Shown: positions 1 to 8,164 of the stretch, in pieces | How the letters are laid out: the number at the start of each line of letters is the position of its first letter | Numbering within the stretch: position 1 is the first letter of the stretch | Assembly: GCA_964652155.1 (NCBI GenBank) | Contig: CAZZBK010000045.1 | Coordinates: 1-36,631, forward strand | Length of the DNA stretch: 36,631 nucleotides | From: CAZZBK01 sp964652155 | Lineage (GTDB): Bacteria; Planctomycetota; Planctomycetia; Pirellulales; PNKZ01 | Reading direction: 5' to 3' | Notes under the pieces: model-generated | Told to the model about the DNA's origin: nothing | What the model saw: the letters and a program-made list of their open reading frames with translations, nothing else | Database searches by the model: none | Position numbers and translations under genes: made by a program

Positions 1-54
1 AATGATGCCCTTGATGCCAGATCCTACGATTTACCAACTTTGAAGACGCTCACA
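1..54. repeat. Dispersed repeat, left-edge copy (cut by window edge)
   Basis: These bases are the reverse complement of 27897-27950 with only two differences (52 of 54 match by eye). The distant copy continues beyond the point matching base 1 into a palindromic element, so the left copy is probably cut by the window edge. It reads as an open frame in part, but the same peptide appears at both places outside any gene context, which suggests a non-coding interspersed element. Seen directly in the sequence; the repeat type is inferred. Confidence 0.85.
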
Positions 55-558
55 CCGAGGAAAAGTCGTCGAACACCCTGCGACACTGAGGCCGCAACAG
101 GCCAAGGCAATCGCGCGGTGGCTCAGCCGAGTTAATCTGCGTTGCATCGTTTCCCTCGCCGACTCTGTATCATGCCCAGCTAGCACGCATCCGAGATCTT
201 GCTTCATCGGAATCATCGGCAGAGTCGTGCGACGAGTATGATAAGGATTGGGCGATTCAGGTGTTTAGGGTCTATTTTTCGAGCGCTGCCCATCACGCCC
301 AACGGCGCCCCGAGCGGCCACTTTGGCCCAGTGGCCGCACAGACCTCATTAAAACGCCATGTCAATTCGCCCCTGAAGCGCGTTTTGCCGACGATTTCTG
401 CGTCGGTTGGGCCGGTTCAGCGGCTGCCGACGCTTGACAATCCTGACCAGGTGCAGCAGACTCGAACGTTTGGACACCATGCGAGCATGAGTCACCCACC
501 CCAGCGGGTGGCGTGACAAAGCACCTTTTCTCGACGAAGCGTGCGAGGGAACGAGCCG
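55..558. other. Gap without a recognisable gene
   Basis: About 500 bases with no reading frame I can support. Short frames exist on both strands but show no family motif, and their starts lack good ribosome binding sites. The notable structure is the hairpin at 314-338. The end of the gap carries the ribosome binding site of the acidic protein gene (GAGGGA at 544-549). Confidence 0.5.
314..338. repeat. GC-rich perfect hairpin
   Basis: Arms GCGGCCACT (314-322) and AGTGGCCGC (330-338) are perfectly complementary around a 7-base loop. There is no T-run on either side, so it is not a standard intrinsic terminator. It could be a structured RNA element or a remnant of a REP-like repeat. Confidence 0.5.
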
Positions 559-777
559 ATGATGGACGACAAGGCGGGACCGAACAATCCGGCGGACGAA
601 TTTGACCCCGACGATTTCGATGACGAATTCGACGAAGATTTCGACACCGAGGTCGACGAGGATCTTGTCGCGTTTGAAAAACAGCTTGAAGCCGACGCCA
701 AGTTCGACGAGACCCACGATGCGGATGGCGAGGATGGCGAAGTCGCCGAGCCGTTCGTCGACGAAGAGGATTTCTAG
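559..777 (+). CDS. Small, extremely acidic protein of unknown function
   Basis: Unrecognised 72-residue protein. About 33 of 72 residues are Asp or Glu and only three are Lys, so it should be strongly negative and probably disordered. Phe residues recur among the acids (DEF, DDF, EDF), giving a repetitive texture. There is no signal peptide or membrane segment. A GTG at 541 would add six residues, but ATG 559 is preferred because GAGGGA lies 9 bases upstream of it. It ends about 110 bases before the phosphorylase gene on the same strand, which could put both in one transcript. A role as a chaperone-like, DNA-mimic or cation-binding protein is possible but unproven. Confidence 0.55.
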   Translation: MMDDKAGPNNPADEFDPDDFDDEFDEDFDTEVDEDLVAFEKQLEADAKFDETHDADGEDGEVAEPFVDEEDF

Positions 778-890
778 CGCGCCGCGGCATCCGCCTCACG
801 CCATCGCGCCAGGTTCAATGACTCTGAGCGCCGAGTGTCGGCGCGTGGGGCACATCTTTTACGACGACACTCTTCGCGGAGCTGCACAGG

Positions 891-1736
891 ATGCTCGAGC
901 TTGCCCAACAGATTGACGAAGCCAGTCGCTTGATTCGATCTCGCTGGTCGCATCAACCTCGAGCGTTGGTGATCTTGGGGACCGGGCTGGGCTCGCTCGC
1001 AACAGAAATTCAGCAGCGCGTCGAGATCCCCTACGGCGACATCCCGCACTTTCCCCGTTCGACGGCCATCAGCCACAAAGGGCAACTGGTCTGCGGCACG
1101 CTCGGAGGCGTGAGCGTGTTGGCCATGGAAGGGCGCTTCCATGCTTATGAAGGCTATCCTTATCAGCAGATCACGCTGCCGGTGCGGGTCGCCAAGTCGC
1201 TCGGCGCCGATCTGCTTATCGTCTCGAACGCCTGCGGCGGCATGAACCCGCGGTTCAACTCGGGCGATGTCATGGTGATTGAAGACCAGATCAACATGAT
1301 GGGGGGCAATCCGCTCGTGGGCATCAACGACGACCGGCTCGGGCCGCGCTTTCCGGACATGAGCCAGCCCTATGATCGCTCGCTGATCGACCGAGCGCTC
1401 GAGATTGCGCGGATCGAAAACTTCGCGTGTCACACGGGGGTCTTCGTCGCCGTGCTGGGCCCGAACCTGGAGACCCGCGCCGAGTACCGTTTCTTGCGGC
1501 AGATTGGGGCCGACGTGGTGGGCATGTCGACCGTGCCCGAAGTGCTCGTCGCGGTCCACTCGGGCATGCGCGTGCTGGGCTTGTCGGCAATCACCGACAT
1601 GTGCTTGCCCGACGCCCTGGAACCGGCCGAGATGTCGAGTATCTTGGCTCACGCGGCTGCGGCCGAGCCTAAATTGCGTAAGATCGTGCTCGGTATCTTG
1701 GCCCAAGAAGCCGCGCGTCTCCCTGCCAGTCCGTAG
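891..1736 (+). CDS. punA: Purine nucleoside phosphorylase, high-molecular-mass (trimeric) family
   Basis: Cleaves purine nucleosides with phosphate to free base and (deoxy)ribose-1-phosphate in cytoplasmic purine salvage. The 281 residues match the usual length of the PNP/MTAP family. Visible motifs are GTGLGS (30-35, phosphate loop), HFPRST (53-58), EGRFHAYEGY (80-89), NACGG (113-117), ETRAEYR from Glu194 (base binding) and GMSTVPE. Glu194 matches human Glu201. Where human PNP has Asn243 in an ITN motif, this protein has ITD (Asp236); Asp here is typical of enzymes that accept 6-aminopurines. Substrate preference (inosine/guanosine or adenosine/methylthioadenosine) is therefore uncertain. 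The start ATG 891 follows a short purine-rich GGAG stretch (879-882 region). Confidence 0.92.
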   Translation: MLELAQQIDEASRLIRSRWSHQPRALVILGTGLGSLATEIQQRVEIPYGDIPHFPRSTAISHKGQLVCGTLGGVSVLAMEGRFHAYEGYPYQQITLPVRVAKSLGADLLIVSNACGGMNPRFNSGDVMVIEDQINMMGGNPLVGINDDRLGPRFPDMSQPYDRSLIDRALEIARIENFACHTGVFVAVLGPNLETRAEYRFLRQIGADVVGMSTVPEVLVAVHSGMRVLGLSAITDMCLPDALEPAEMSSILAHAAAAEPKLRKIVLGILAQEAARLPASP

Positions 1737-1752
1737 GCGCCCATCCGCTTGA

Positions 1753-1843
1753 GGTCTGCGCGGCGATTGAGCCAGCGCGACCAGCGGAAGCCCGATGTTT
1801 CCCGGCCTCGCGTTGCTCGCCGGGGTACATTCACTGCGCAAGG
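1753..1843 (+). repeat. 91 bp dispersed repeat, copy 1
   Basis: Aligns without gaps to 4738-4828, about 78 of 91 identical by eye. The central core (about 1780-1825) is nearly invariant and contains a CCCGGC...GCCGGG hairpin (1801-1806 and 1819-1824). It lies just after the phosphorylase gene. The minus-strand translation of both copies gives the same artefactual peptide (PRRATRG...FRWS), so frames running through it should not be annotated as protein. Confidence 0.85.
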
Positions 1844-1942
1844 GGGCAATCCCTGGGACGCTGTATTCACTTTGGTCACAGGATCGACGAGAATCGCGGC
1901 AGCGACGAACCCACTGCACGCTGTAAACAAGGCTTGACCAAG

Positions 1943-2947
1943 ATGCCCCTGGCCGCTCCATCGCGTCGAGACGCTCTCAAGACCCTGCTGAGTTCAGTGG
2001 GAGTCGTTGCCGGTGGGCTGAGCGTGGTCGGCCCCGCCCTCCCCTGCCCTGCTGGCGACGCGGCAGCTTCGCTCCCCTTGATCGATACGCATGTGCATAT
2101 CGCCTCGTCGCGGCTGGCGCGTGGCTTGACCCTTGACAACGCCCCATCGCCGTTCAATCTGTTGGCCCAACCGGATGGTGCCCAGCGGCTGGGAAAAATG
2201 ATCGGCGACGAGCTTACAGGTTCGCGCGTCACCGATGCCCTGTGCATGCCCACCGCCGTGCTCAGCGACGCCGATCCGCTGGGCATTCAGCCGACGCTCG
2301 AACAGGCCCAGCATGTGAGCGGCGCGAAATTGCACCCCATCGGCGTCGCTCATCCGGAGCGCTTCGATCGCGAACACCTGCGGCGCGTCGAGGAGGTCCT
2401 CAAGCAAGGCCAGGTCAAGGCGTTCAAGGCGTATCTCGGTTACCTGCACTATGGCGCACTCAATCCAGGCTATCGGCCGTACTACCTGCTCGCGGCCAAG
2501 TACAACATCCCCGTGATCTTTCATACCGGCGACACCTATTCGCGAGTCGCCAAGCTCAAGTACACCCATCCGCTACAAATGGACGAGGTGGCGGTCGATT
2601 TTCCGGCGACCAAGTTTGTGCTGGCCCATTTTGGCAACCCCTGGATCATGGACGCGGCCCAGGTGGCGTACAAAAACAAGAACGTCTGGATCGATCTGTC
2701 GGCGATTTTGATTGGCGACGCCAGCGCTTTTCAGGCGATGGAGCGGAACGGCTCGCTGGATCGCGCGGTCGAGCGGCTCAAGCACGCGATCGACTTTGTC
2801 GAGTCGCCCGACCGGTTCGTGTTTGGCTCCGACTGGCCCCTTTCGCCGATTGCCGATTATCGCCGGTTCGTCGAGCGTCTCTTTCCGGCCGAGCAACACG
2901 CGGCCGTGATGCACGAAAACGCCCGAACGTTGTTCAATCTGCGGTAA
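1943..2947 (+). CDS. Secreted (Tat-type) metal-dependent amidohydrolase, Amidohydro_2 family
   Basis: TIM-barrel metal hydrolase or decarboxylase of the amidohydrolase-2 superfamily, 334 residues. The N-terminus has a twin-arginine start (SRRD, 7-10) and a hydrophobic stretch ending near ALPCPA, so export by Tat is likely. Metal-ligand motifs are in the expected order: DTHVH (His50, His52), FHTG (His194), LAHFGN (His229) and FGSDWP (Asp297). ATG 1943 is preferred over TTG 1934 because AAGG at about 1929-1932 is well spaced. The substrate cannot be read from sequence; relatives act on aromatic acids, lactones and dihydroxy compounds. It converges with the hydrolase-like gene at 3161-4711. Confidence 0.85.
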   Translation: MPLAAPSRRDALKTLLSSVGVVAGGLSVVGPALPCPAGDAAASLPLIDTHVHIASSRLARGLTLDNAPSPFNLLAQPDGAQRLGKMIGDELTGSRVTDALCMPTAVLSDADPLGIQPTLEQAQHVSGAKLHPIGVAHPERFDREHLRRVEEVLKQGQVKAFKAYLGYLHYGALNPGYRPYYLLAAKYNIPVIFHTGDTYSRVAKLKYTHPLQMDEVAVDFPATKFVLAHFGNPWIMDAAQVAYKNKNVWIDLSAILIGDASAFQAMERNGSLDRAVERLKHAIDFVESPDRFVFGSDWPLSPIADYRRFVERLFPAEQHAAVMHENARTLFNLR

Positions 2948-3160
2948 GACAGACACTGTGCCCAGCCGAGTTGGCCCGAGGTCGCGGATAATTGGGTCGA
3001 CTGGCTTTCGGTCCCGAGGCCGCGTGGTGCCATGAATTGGTGTCACGTCCAAGTTCTTTGGGCCTTGTCCTGCCATTGGCAAGAATGACCAGCCGTTGCC
3101 GACGACGATGGCATCGCCTATTCCCGTCGGCGGCAGGCATTCCAATCACACGCGGTGACA
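2948..3160. other. Gap between convergent genes
   Basis: About 210 bases between the amidohydrolase and the beta-propeller gene. I see no gene, no clear terminator with a T-run, and no recognised repeat. Confidence 0.4.
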
Positions 3161-4711
3161 CTACCTCGAGTCTGAAAACCGAAAAGAATACAACTGCGCA
3201 TTGCGGAGCGTTAGTTTCAATTGGATCGACTGATCCCGCAACGGTTGAAAGTCGGCCTGCTGCTTCCAGCGGACGATGAGCGCTGGACCGTCGCCCGACA
3301 GGGATTGGGTTTCGTCGGCCGAATAGCCTGGAATCGCTTGGCCTGTCATGTCGAGCGCTTCGACACGAATCGAACCACCGCTGGAAATATCGGCGTTTAG
3401 CAAAAACTGGCCGCCAGGACAGACGATCGGCGGCGTGGTGAGCGAACCAGGCGGATCGCCCGAGGTTGCCAACGACGCGAAGCCGTCGACTCGCCAAGTT
3501 GCGGCGCGGATGCGCGACTTGGCAACCGGCTTGGCCGGGTGTGCGCCGTTCGCCTCGCTATAAAAATGCCACAATCGCTGGTCGATGACCAGCGGTTGCT
3601 GAACCGCGGCATAGCAGGGAAACAGTTCGTCGCTTGTCTTGCGCCGGATTGCAGGGGTGCCGGGGTTGGGGCGTTTCCAATGGAGACCGTCGTGACTGAA
3701 CGCCAGTTCGAGTGCGCCCCCTCCGGTCGCGAAATCCGATCCGTCGATGTAGTCGAGCATGCTGACCAAGCCCAGGTAGTGATTGCCGTAGGCGAAAGGC
3801 ACCATGATGTATGGCTCGGACCAGTTTTTGAACTTCGCCTGAGACGCGCTCATGCGGGCCACGCGCGCGTCATCCGCATCCTCGGCGCGAATCGAGGTTT
3901 TGATCGGCCTCCAGCCGTCCTGCAGTTGATTTGAAACGGTAAAGCCAACACCGCGACGATTTCCGTCCTTGAAGAAGCCGAATGCGTGCTTGGGATAGGT
4001 GCGGTACGCGGAAAGATAACGTTCGCCAAGAGGATCCCAAATTACGACATTGGTGTCCGCGCGGACCGGTCGTTCTTCGACGGGCGTCAGGCCGTAGGGA
4101 GGAACCCCTGCTCCGAGCTTGGTCCATTGCCGGCCATCGCCCGAAGCGAACAACAGATGCCCTCCCGGCCTGAGCCAGATCAGCATCTTGAATCTTTTAT
4201 TAAGATCGCGTTCTTGAGGATCGAGAATGACGTTCGGTAGTTCGGCTTCCTCGGGTCGAAAGATGTTGTTGTCCGTGTTTCCCAGAAACGAGACCAAACC
4301 GAGTTTGGGCTTGATCCAACGCTTGCCGTCGGTCGACTCGGCGTAACAGACGAAGTATCGGCCGCTCCCCTCTTCGGCGTCGAGTTTGACGCGCGGATTG
4401 AGAACCTGATACCACATCTTGTAGAGCTTCTCTTGAGGGTCAAACAACACGCTGCCAAACAAGTGCGGCCAATCCTCCCAGGGTTCGGTGGCGTCGATCA
4501 TTACGTCGCTCACCGGTTCGCCTGCGTGCCAAGTGCGAGTCAGGCCTTGCTGATCGGAAATAAACCGGTCGTCGAGAAATAAACATGCGCGGTCGGCCAC
4601 GACGAGTGGTGGCGCAGCGTTGGCCGGGGTTGCCAAGCCCCAAGGGCGCATGACCCAAGCCATGATTAGGACAAAGGGCACAAGTACAAAACGCGCTGCA
4701 ACTCGAGTCAT
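3161..4711 (-). CDS. Secreted beta-propeller protein resembling GH32/GH43-type hydrolases
   Basis: 516-residue exported protein. Residues 1-32 form a signal peptide (hydrophobic VLVPFVLIMAW stretch, cut likely after ANA). The mature part has recurring blade-like segments: DDRFI, LYKMWYQV, YFVCYAESTDGKRW, LRPGGHLLFASGDGRQWTKL, AFSHDGLHWKRP. That pattern is seen in five-bladed propeller glycosidases and in planctomycete proteins related to GH32/43. No catalytic residue can be assigned with certainty. The frame is open for 46 more codons upstream, but that part is the 91 bp repeat; ATG 4711 has GAGG six bases before it and leads directly into the signal peptide. A polysaccharide substrate is inferred. 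Confidence 0.7.
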   Translation of the reverse strand: MTRVAARFVLVPFVLIMAWVMRPWGLATPANAAPPLVVADRACLFLDDRFISDQQGLTRTWHAGEPVSDVMIDATEPWEDWPHLFGSVLFDPQEKLYKMWYQVLNPRVKLDAEEGSGRYFVCYAESTDGKRWIKPKLGLVSFLGNTDNNIFRPEEAELPNVILDPQERDLNKRFKMLIWLRPGGHLLFASGDGRQWTKLGAGVPPYGLTPVEERPVRADTNVVIWDPLGERYLSAYRTYPKHAFGFFKDGNRRGVGFTVSNQLQDGWRPIKTSIRAEDADDARVARMSASQAKFKNWSEPYIMVPFAYGNHYLGLVSMLDYIDGSDFATGGGALELAFSHDGLHWKRPNPGTPAIRRKTSDELFPCYAAVQQPLVIDQRLWHFYSEANGAHPAKPVAKSRIRAATWRVDGFASLATSGDPPGSLTTPPIVCPGGQFLLNADISSGGSIRVEALDMTGQAIPGYSADETQSLSGDGPALIVRWKQQADFQPLRDQSIQLKLTLRNAQLYSFRFSDSR

Positions 4712-4737
4712 AGCATGCCTCGCAACAAACGATTGGG

Positions 4738-4828
4738 GGTCTGCGCGGCCTTGGCGCCAAGGCGACCATCGGAAGCCCGGTGTTTCCCAGCCTCGCGTTG
4801 CTCGCCGGGGCTCATTTACGGCGCAAGG
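4738..4828 (+). repeat. 91 bp dispersed repeat, copy 2
   Basis: Ungapped match to 1753-1843 in the same orientation, about 86 percent identical by eye. It sits 26 bases upstream of the start of the minus-strand propeller gene and creates a false 46-codon N-terminal extension of that frame. Confidence 0.85.
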
Positions 4829-5115
4829 ATCAATCACAGCGCGCATCACGCAGTTTTGACCCGCTCGCGCCGCCCGACGCGGAAGATGTTCACCAACCTG
4901 TCATCGGGCCGCGTCCGAAATGCGATCATTCGAAACGCACCACGTTTGTGTTCGGAAACGTCCGGCTTCATGTCGCATCTCTCCCACTGGCTTGGGACGC
5001 CATATAGAAAGTCATACCGCATGGACTTGGCTCGCTGTCGCACGGTTACGGCTGAGGCAGTCCCACATTGCACCCATCTTGGAAACCACCTTCGTCCAAT
5101 TCCTCACGTGCTTGT
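4829..5115. other. Gap downstream of DUF1501, upstream of the propeller gene
   Basis: About 290 bases between repeat copy 2 and the stop of the DUF1501 gene. Short frames occur on both strands but none shows a motif or a good start. A promoter for the propeller gene would be expected here or in the repeat; I could not define one. Confidence 0.4.
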
Positions 5116-6522
5116 TTAGGCACGCCCCCAAAGTCCTGCGATCGGGCTCCCGCGTTCTAGAATCGGCAATGGGCGGCCGGATGCGTCGTGGAGCGTGGCC
5201 GAGCGGGGATCGAACCCGAGGTGTTTGTAGATGGTCGCCAACAAGTCTTCCGGGCCCACGCGTCGTGCGATGGGTTCCCAACCCCGACGATCCGTGGCGC
5301 CGATGACTTGTCCCGGGTGGATCCCCCCGCCGGCGAGCAGCACCGATCCCGCTCCGGGCCAGTGATCGCGACCGGGTTGCATGGTTCCGCCGGGTCGACT
5401 GCCGATCCCTCCGCCGGTGCTGGCATTGGAATTGATCTGTGGCGTTCGGCCGAACTCTCCCGCCACGACCACCAACACTCGACGATCGAGCCCTCGTTCA
5501 TGCAAGTCGGCGATCAAAGTCGAGACCGCCTGATCGAGATACGGCATCCGGTATTGCAGGGCATCGAACACATGGTGATTCACCGCATGATCGTCCCAAT
5601 TGCCGACTCGCCCGCACAGCGGTCCATCGAACTGCGTGGTGATGATCTCGACGCCCGCCTCAATCAGCCGACGAGCGAGCAAACACTGTTGGCCCCATTG
5701 ATGCATGCCGTAACGCTCGCGCACGGCCGCAGGTTCTTGGGTGATGTCAAATGCCGCGCGTGCCTCGCTGCTTAGCAGCAAGTCGACCGCCTGTTTCATG
5801 AAGTGGTCGTGCGACTCCATCGCACCGCCGCTGTCGACGCTGGCTCGCATGCGATCGAACGCGCTGCGCAGATCGACGCGATTTTGGATTCGCGCACGTC
5901 TCTCGCGGCTCTCGGTCCCCATTTCCAACAGCGCGAAGTCGGGGCGACTCGGATCGCCAAGGACCGGAAATACCGAGAAGCCCTGCCCCAAAAAGTCGGG
6001 CCCAGCGATCGGGAAGCCGTCGTACTTGTCGATCGGGTTGACGCCAACGTACCGGGGCAGTTGCCGCCGCTCTCGGCCTCGCAGCGCGTTGGCCACCGTC
6101 ATCCAATCCGGTGCGCGGGGCGTGCGACTCTCGACGTCGGGCGGAGCGAGATCGCCGGACAACATACGCCGTGAGCCGCCGAAATGTCCGCCCGATGAGT
6201 GGGCCATCGATCGCACCAGCGCATAGCGGTCGGCCATCGTCGCCAATCGTGGTAGCAGTTCCGAGACCTGTATCCCCGGCACATTGGTCGCGATCGGCGA
6301 GTAAGGGCCACGATACTCGATCGGTGCCAACGGCTTGGGGTCGAACGTCTCGATGTGACTCGCACCGCCCCGTAGCCAAACGAGAATGATGGCCGTGCGC
6401 TGGCGCTCCGCCGTCGCCGCCGTCGCTCGCAACCGCAGGATATCGGCCAAGCCCAGCGACGTGAACCCGCCCAGGCCGATGCGCAACAGCGATCGGCGAG
6501 TTGTTCGTTGTGAATGGCTCAT
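5116..6522 (-). CDS. DUF1501 family secreted protein (alkaline-phosphatase/sulfatase-like fold), orphan copy
   Basis: 468 residues. A twin-arginine signal (RRSLLRIGLGGF, from residue 9) predicts folded export by Tat. Family motifs are GGASHIETFDPKP near the N-terminus, GEFGRTP (Glu356 region) and GRDHWP (His387 region); in DUF1501 these are thought to form the metal-binding core of a fold related to sulfatases and alkaline phosphatases. No reaction is established for the family. Unlike the other two DUF1501 genes here, it has no DUF1549/DUF1553 partner. Instead its ATG overlaps the stop of a GntR-type regulator by four bases (6519-6522), so the two should be translated together. Confidence 0.88.
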   Translation of the reverse strand: MSHSQRTTRRSLLRIGLGGFTSLGLADILRLRATAATAERQRTAIILVWLRGGASHIETFDPKPLAPIEYRGPYSPIATNVPGIQVSELLPRLATMADRYALVRSMAHSSGGHFGGSRRMLSGDLAPPDVESRTPRAPDWMTVANALRGRERRQLPRYVGVNPIDKYDGFPIAGPDFLGQGFSVFPVLGDPSRPDFALLEMGTESRERRARIQNRVDLRSAFDRMRASVDSGGAMESHDHFMKQAVDLLLSSEARAAFDITQEPAAVRERYGMHQWGQQCLLARRLIEAGVEIITTQFDGPLCGRVGNWDDHAVNHHVFDALQYRMPYLDQAVSTLIADLHERGLDRRVLVVVAGEFGRTPQINSNASTGGGIGSRPGGTMQPGRDHWPGAGSVLLAGGGIHPGQVIGATDRRGWEPIARRVGPEDLLATIYKHLGFDPRSATLHDASGRPLPILERGSPIAGLWGRA

Positions 6523-7217
6523 GGCGTCGCCTCCTCGGAGGTCGGTTGCGGTTGAATCATCGTGAATCCGGCGGTGATATGCGCCTTCATGCGGCGGCGA
6601 GCGAGTTTCGCGTTCCCAAGCCGAATCGCGTCCAAGATCGCACGATGCCCCGCCAAGCTCATCCGTGCGTCGGCGAGCAACACCGCGTGCGAAATGGCCG
6701 GAAAGTAACGTGTCAGATGGGTGAAGAGCTGCGCATGTTCAACAATCCGCGTCGCCTCGGGATTCTGCGCCGCCTCAAGGATCGTGCCGTGAAAGGTGGT
6801 CTCCAGTCGAATGATCCGTTCGACGATTTCGGGCAGGACACGATCGGTTGTCGTGCGCGCGATGTCTTCAGTGAGCAAGGCCATTTCCTGCACGGTCTGT
6901 TCCAGTCGCGCCAGCAGGTCGGACGTGATCAATCGAGCGGAGCGGGCTGCCGCGTAGGGTTCGATCAACTTGCGAATATCGTGCAAGTTGCGAAATTCGC
7001 GCGGCGTCAGTTGTCGCACAAACGTTCCCGACTGGGGACGGGTTTGCAGCACGCCCTCGGCTTCCATGCGCGCCAGGGCCCATTGCACGTTGCCCGGCGT
7101 CTCGTTGAGCAGAGAGGCAAGCTTGCGGCGCGACAAGTCTTTGGGACTACGGATCGAGCCTGCCAACAGCTTTTGCCGTATTTTACGATAGGTTTCGGTT
7201 CGCGAATCAAGCACCAC
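6519..7217 (-). CDS. GntR family transcription regulator with FCD ligand domain
   Basis: 232-residue cytoplasmic regulator. Residues 10-66 form a winged helix-turn-helix (SRRKLASLLNETPGNVQWAL, then GVLQTRPQSGTFV). Residues 75-220 fit the all-helical FCD domain of FadR/VanR-type members, with probable metal ligands Glu139, His143, His191 and His213; such domains bind small carboxylic acids such as lactate, hexuronates or acyl compounds. GTG 7217 is chosen because GGAGG (7223-7227, minus strand) is 7 bases upstream. It is first in an operon with the DUF1501 gene (ATGA overlap). The palindrome at 7299-7313 suggests self-regulation. Confidence 0.88.
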   Translation of the reverse strand: MVLDSRTETYRKIRQKLLAGSIRSPKDLSRRKLASLLNETPGNVQWALARMEAEGVLQTRPQSGTFVRQLTPREFRNLHDIRKLIEPYAAARSARLITSDLLARLEQTVQEMALLTEDIARTTTDRVLPEIVERIIRLETTFHGTILEAAQNPEATRIVEHAQLFTHLTRYFPAISHAVLLADARMSLAGHRAILDAIRLGNAKLARRRMKAHITAGFTMIQPQPTSEEATP

Positions 7218-7237
7218 AGGAGCCTCCGGCGTGCGAT

Positions 7238-7313
7238 TGGTTGCCAGAAAATCGCACCATTTTCCAGAATTAAAACCAGACCAACATTTAATCTCCTCAA
7301 CTGGTTGCCAGTT
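7238..7313 (-). promoter_or_regulatory. Candidate GntR operator pair upstream of the regulator
   Basis: A perfect palindrome AACTGG-TTG-CCAGTT lies at 7299-7313, and its core TGGTTGCCA is repeated at 7238-7246, 64 bases away (about six helical turns). Both are within 100 bases of the GntR start. FadR-type regulators bind sites of the form CTGGT...ACCAG, so this fits an autoregulatory operator. The link is inferred. The sequence between the sites is AT-rich (ATTAAA...TTTAAT at 7269-7292), as expected for a promoter. Confidence 0.5.
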
Positions 7314-7319
7314 TGAGGC

Positions 7320-7931
7320 ATCCCGCCCGGAATGTCAAGTATCTGGTGCGATTTCGCTCGGGCGACATGTGTCTGGGGTGACAGTTCGATTCTCTGCTTG
7401 CGGTGGATTGAAGCCTGCGCGTCGATGGCTCCCCTGCGCAGTGTTCATCAGTCCTGAGAAAGCCGATCGTACCGAAGAAAGCGAAGGACTGAGCGGTTTC
7501 GATAAACGGTCGCGCTCCATTTGACTTCGCTCGCCCATGACCTAGGGTTTCTGTTGGGCCATCCGCTGGCCTGTCGCACGCAGCTCGTGTGGCGGTCGAT
7601 GCGGTGGTCCGACCGAAGTCCACGTTCATCCTCGATAACGGCAAACCAGTCGCGAGACTGGGACGCAAAGCCATGGGCCTGAGTGCGCTTCACCTGCGCC
7701 GTCAGGTCGCCAGGCTGCCGAAAGGATCTGCATGCTCCTGAGTATCACGACGAAGTCTGCGGACATGTTCTAGGCACTGCGACCGACCCGAGACCGCCTA
7801 GCACGACGTCATTTGATGCGGCGAGCGATGAGCGAACGACTTGCGAATCGTCACAGGGCCAGCGTGGCCGTGGGACGGAGGGAACGAGGTGTTCCCAATC
7901 GATTGGGTCGCTTGTCTCGGAGGTGCTCATC
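7320..7931. other. Gap without a supported gene
   Basis: About 600 bases. Open frames exist on both strands but show no family motif, and their codon texture differs from neighbouring genes. It may contain decayed coding sequence. The right end carries the ribosome binding site (GGAGG, 7919-7923) of the pilin gene. Confidence 0.4.
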
Positions 7932-8117
7932 ATGTCGCGTTTCTTGCGTTGGGGTCGGCAGTTTCTCCATTCGGAAGATGGTCCCACGGCGGTCGAATAC
8001 GCCGTCATGCTCGCGTTGATCGTGATCGTCTGCCTGACCGCCATTCAGGCGATCGGCACCAACGCCAATTCGGTGTTCCAGATGGTCGGCACGCAGTTGC
8101 AAACCGCGGCGAGCTAA
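7932..8117 (+). CDS. Flp-type IVb pilin, orphan
   Basis: 61-residue prepilin. The sequence DG/PTAVEY at residues 16-22 matches the Flp prepilin cleavage site, with Glu at position +5 of the mature protein, followed by a continuous hydrophobic helix (AVMLALIVIVCLTAIQAI). Flp pilins are processed by a TadV-type peptidase and assembled by the Tad machine, giving adhesive fibres. No tad genes are in the window, so it must use machinery encoded elsewhere. ATG 7932 has GGAGG 8 bases upstream, which rules out the longer frame beginning at 7683. It converges with the DUF1501 gene, 47 bases away. Confidence 0.88.
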   Translation: MSRFLRWGRQFLHSEDGPTAVEYAVMLALIVIVCLTAIQAIGTNANSVFQMVGTQLQTAAS

Positions 8118-8164
8118 CCCCGCGCGCGCAGTGCTACGAGAACCAACCGCTGCTCGAACCGCGT

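Noticed and set aside
31..216. Minus-strand frame ending in a lipobox-like SVAGC
   Set aside because: The lipobox is far from the start, and the 3' end overlaps the dispersed repeat.
774..1961. Long minus-strand frame antisense to the phosphorylase gene
   Set aside because: It mirrors the codon pattern of a clear PNP gene, has no family motif, and runs into the 91 bp repeat.
7448..7740. Possible transposase remnant between GntR and the pilin
   Set aside because: Translations in all frames gave no DDE or other transposase motif that I could recognise.
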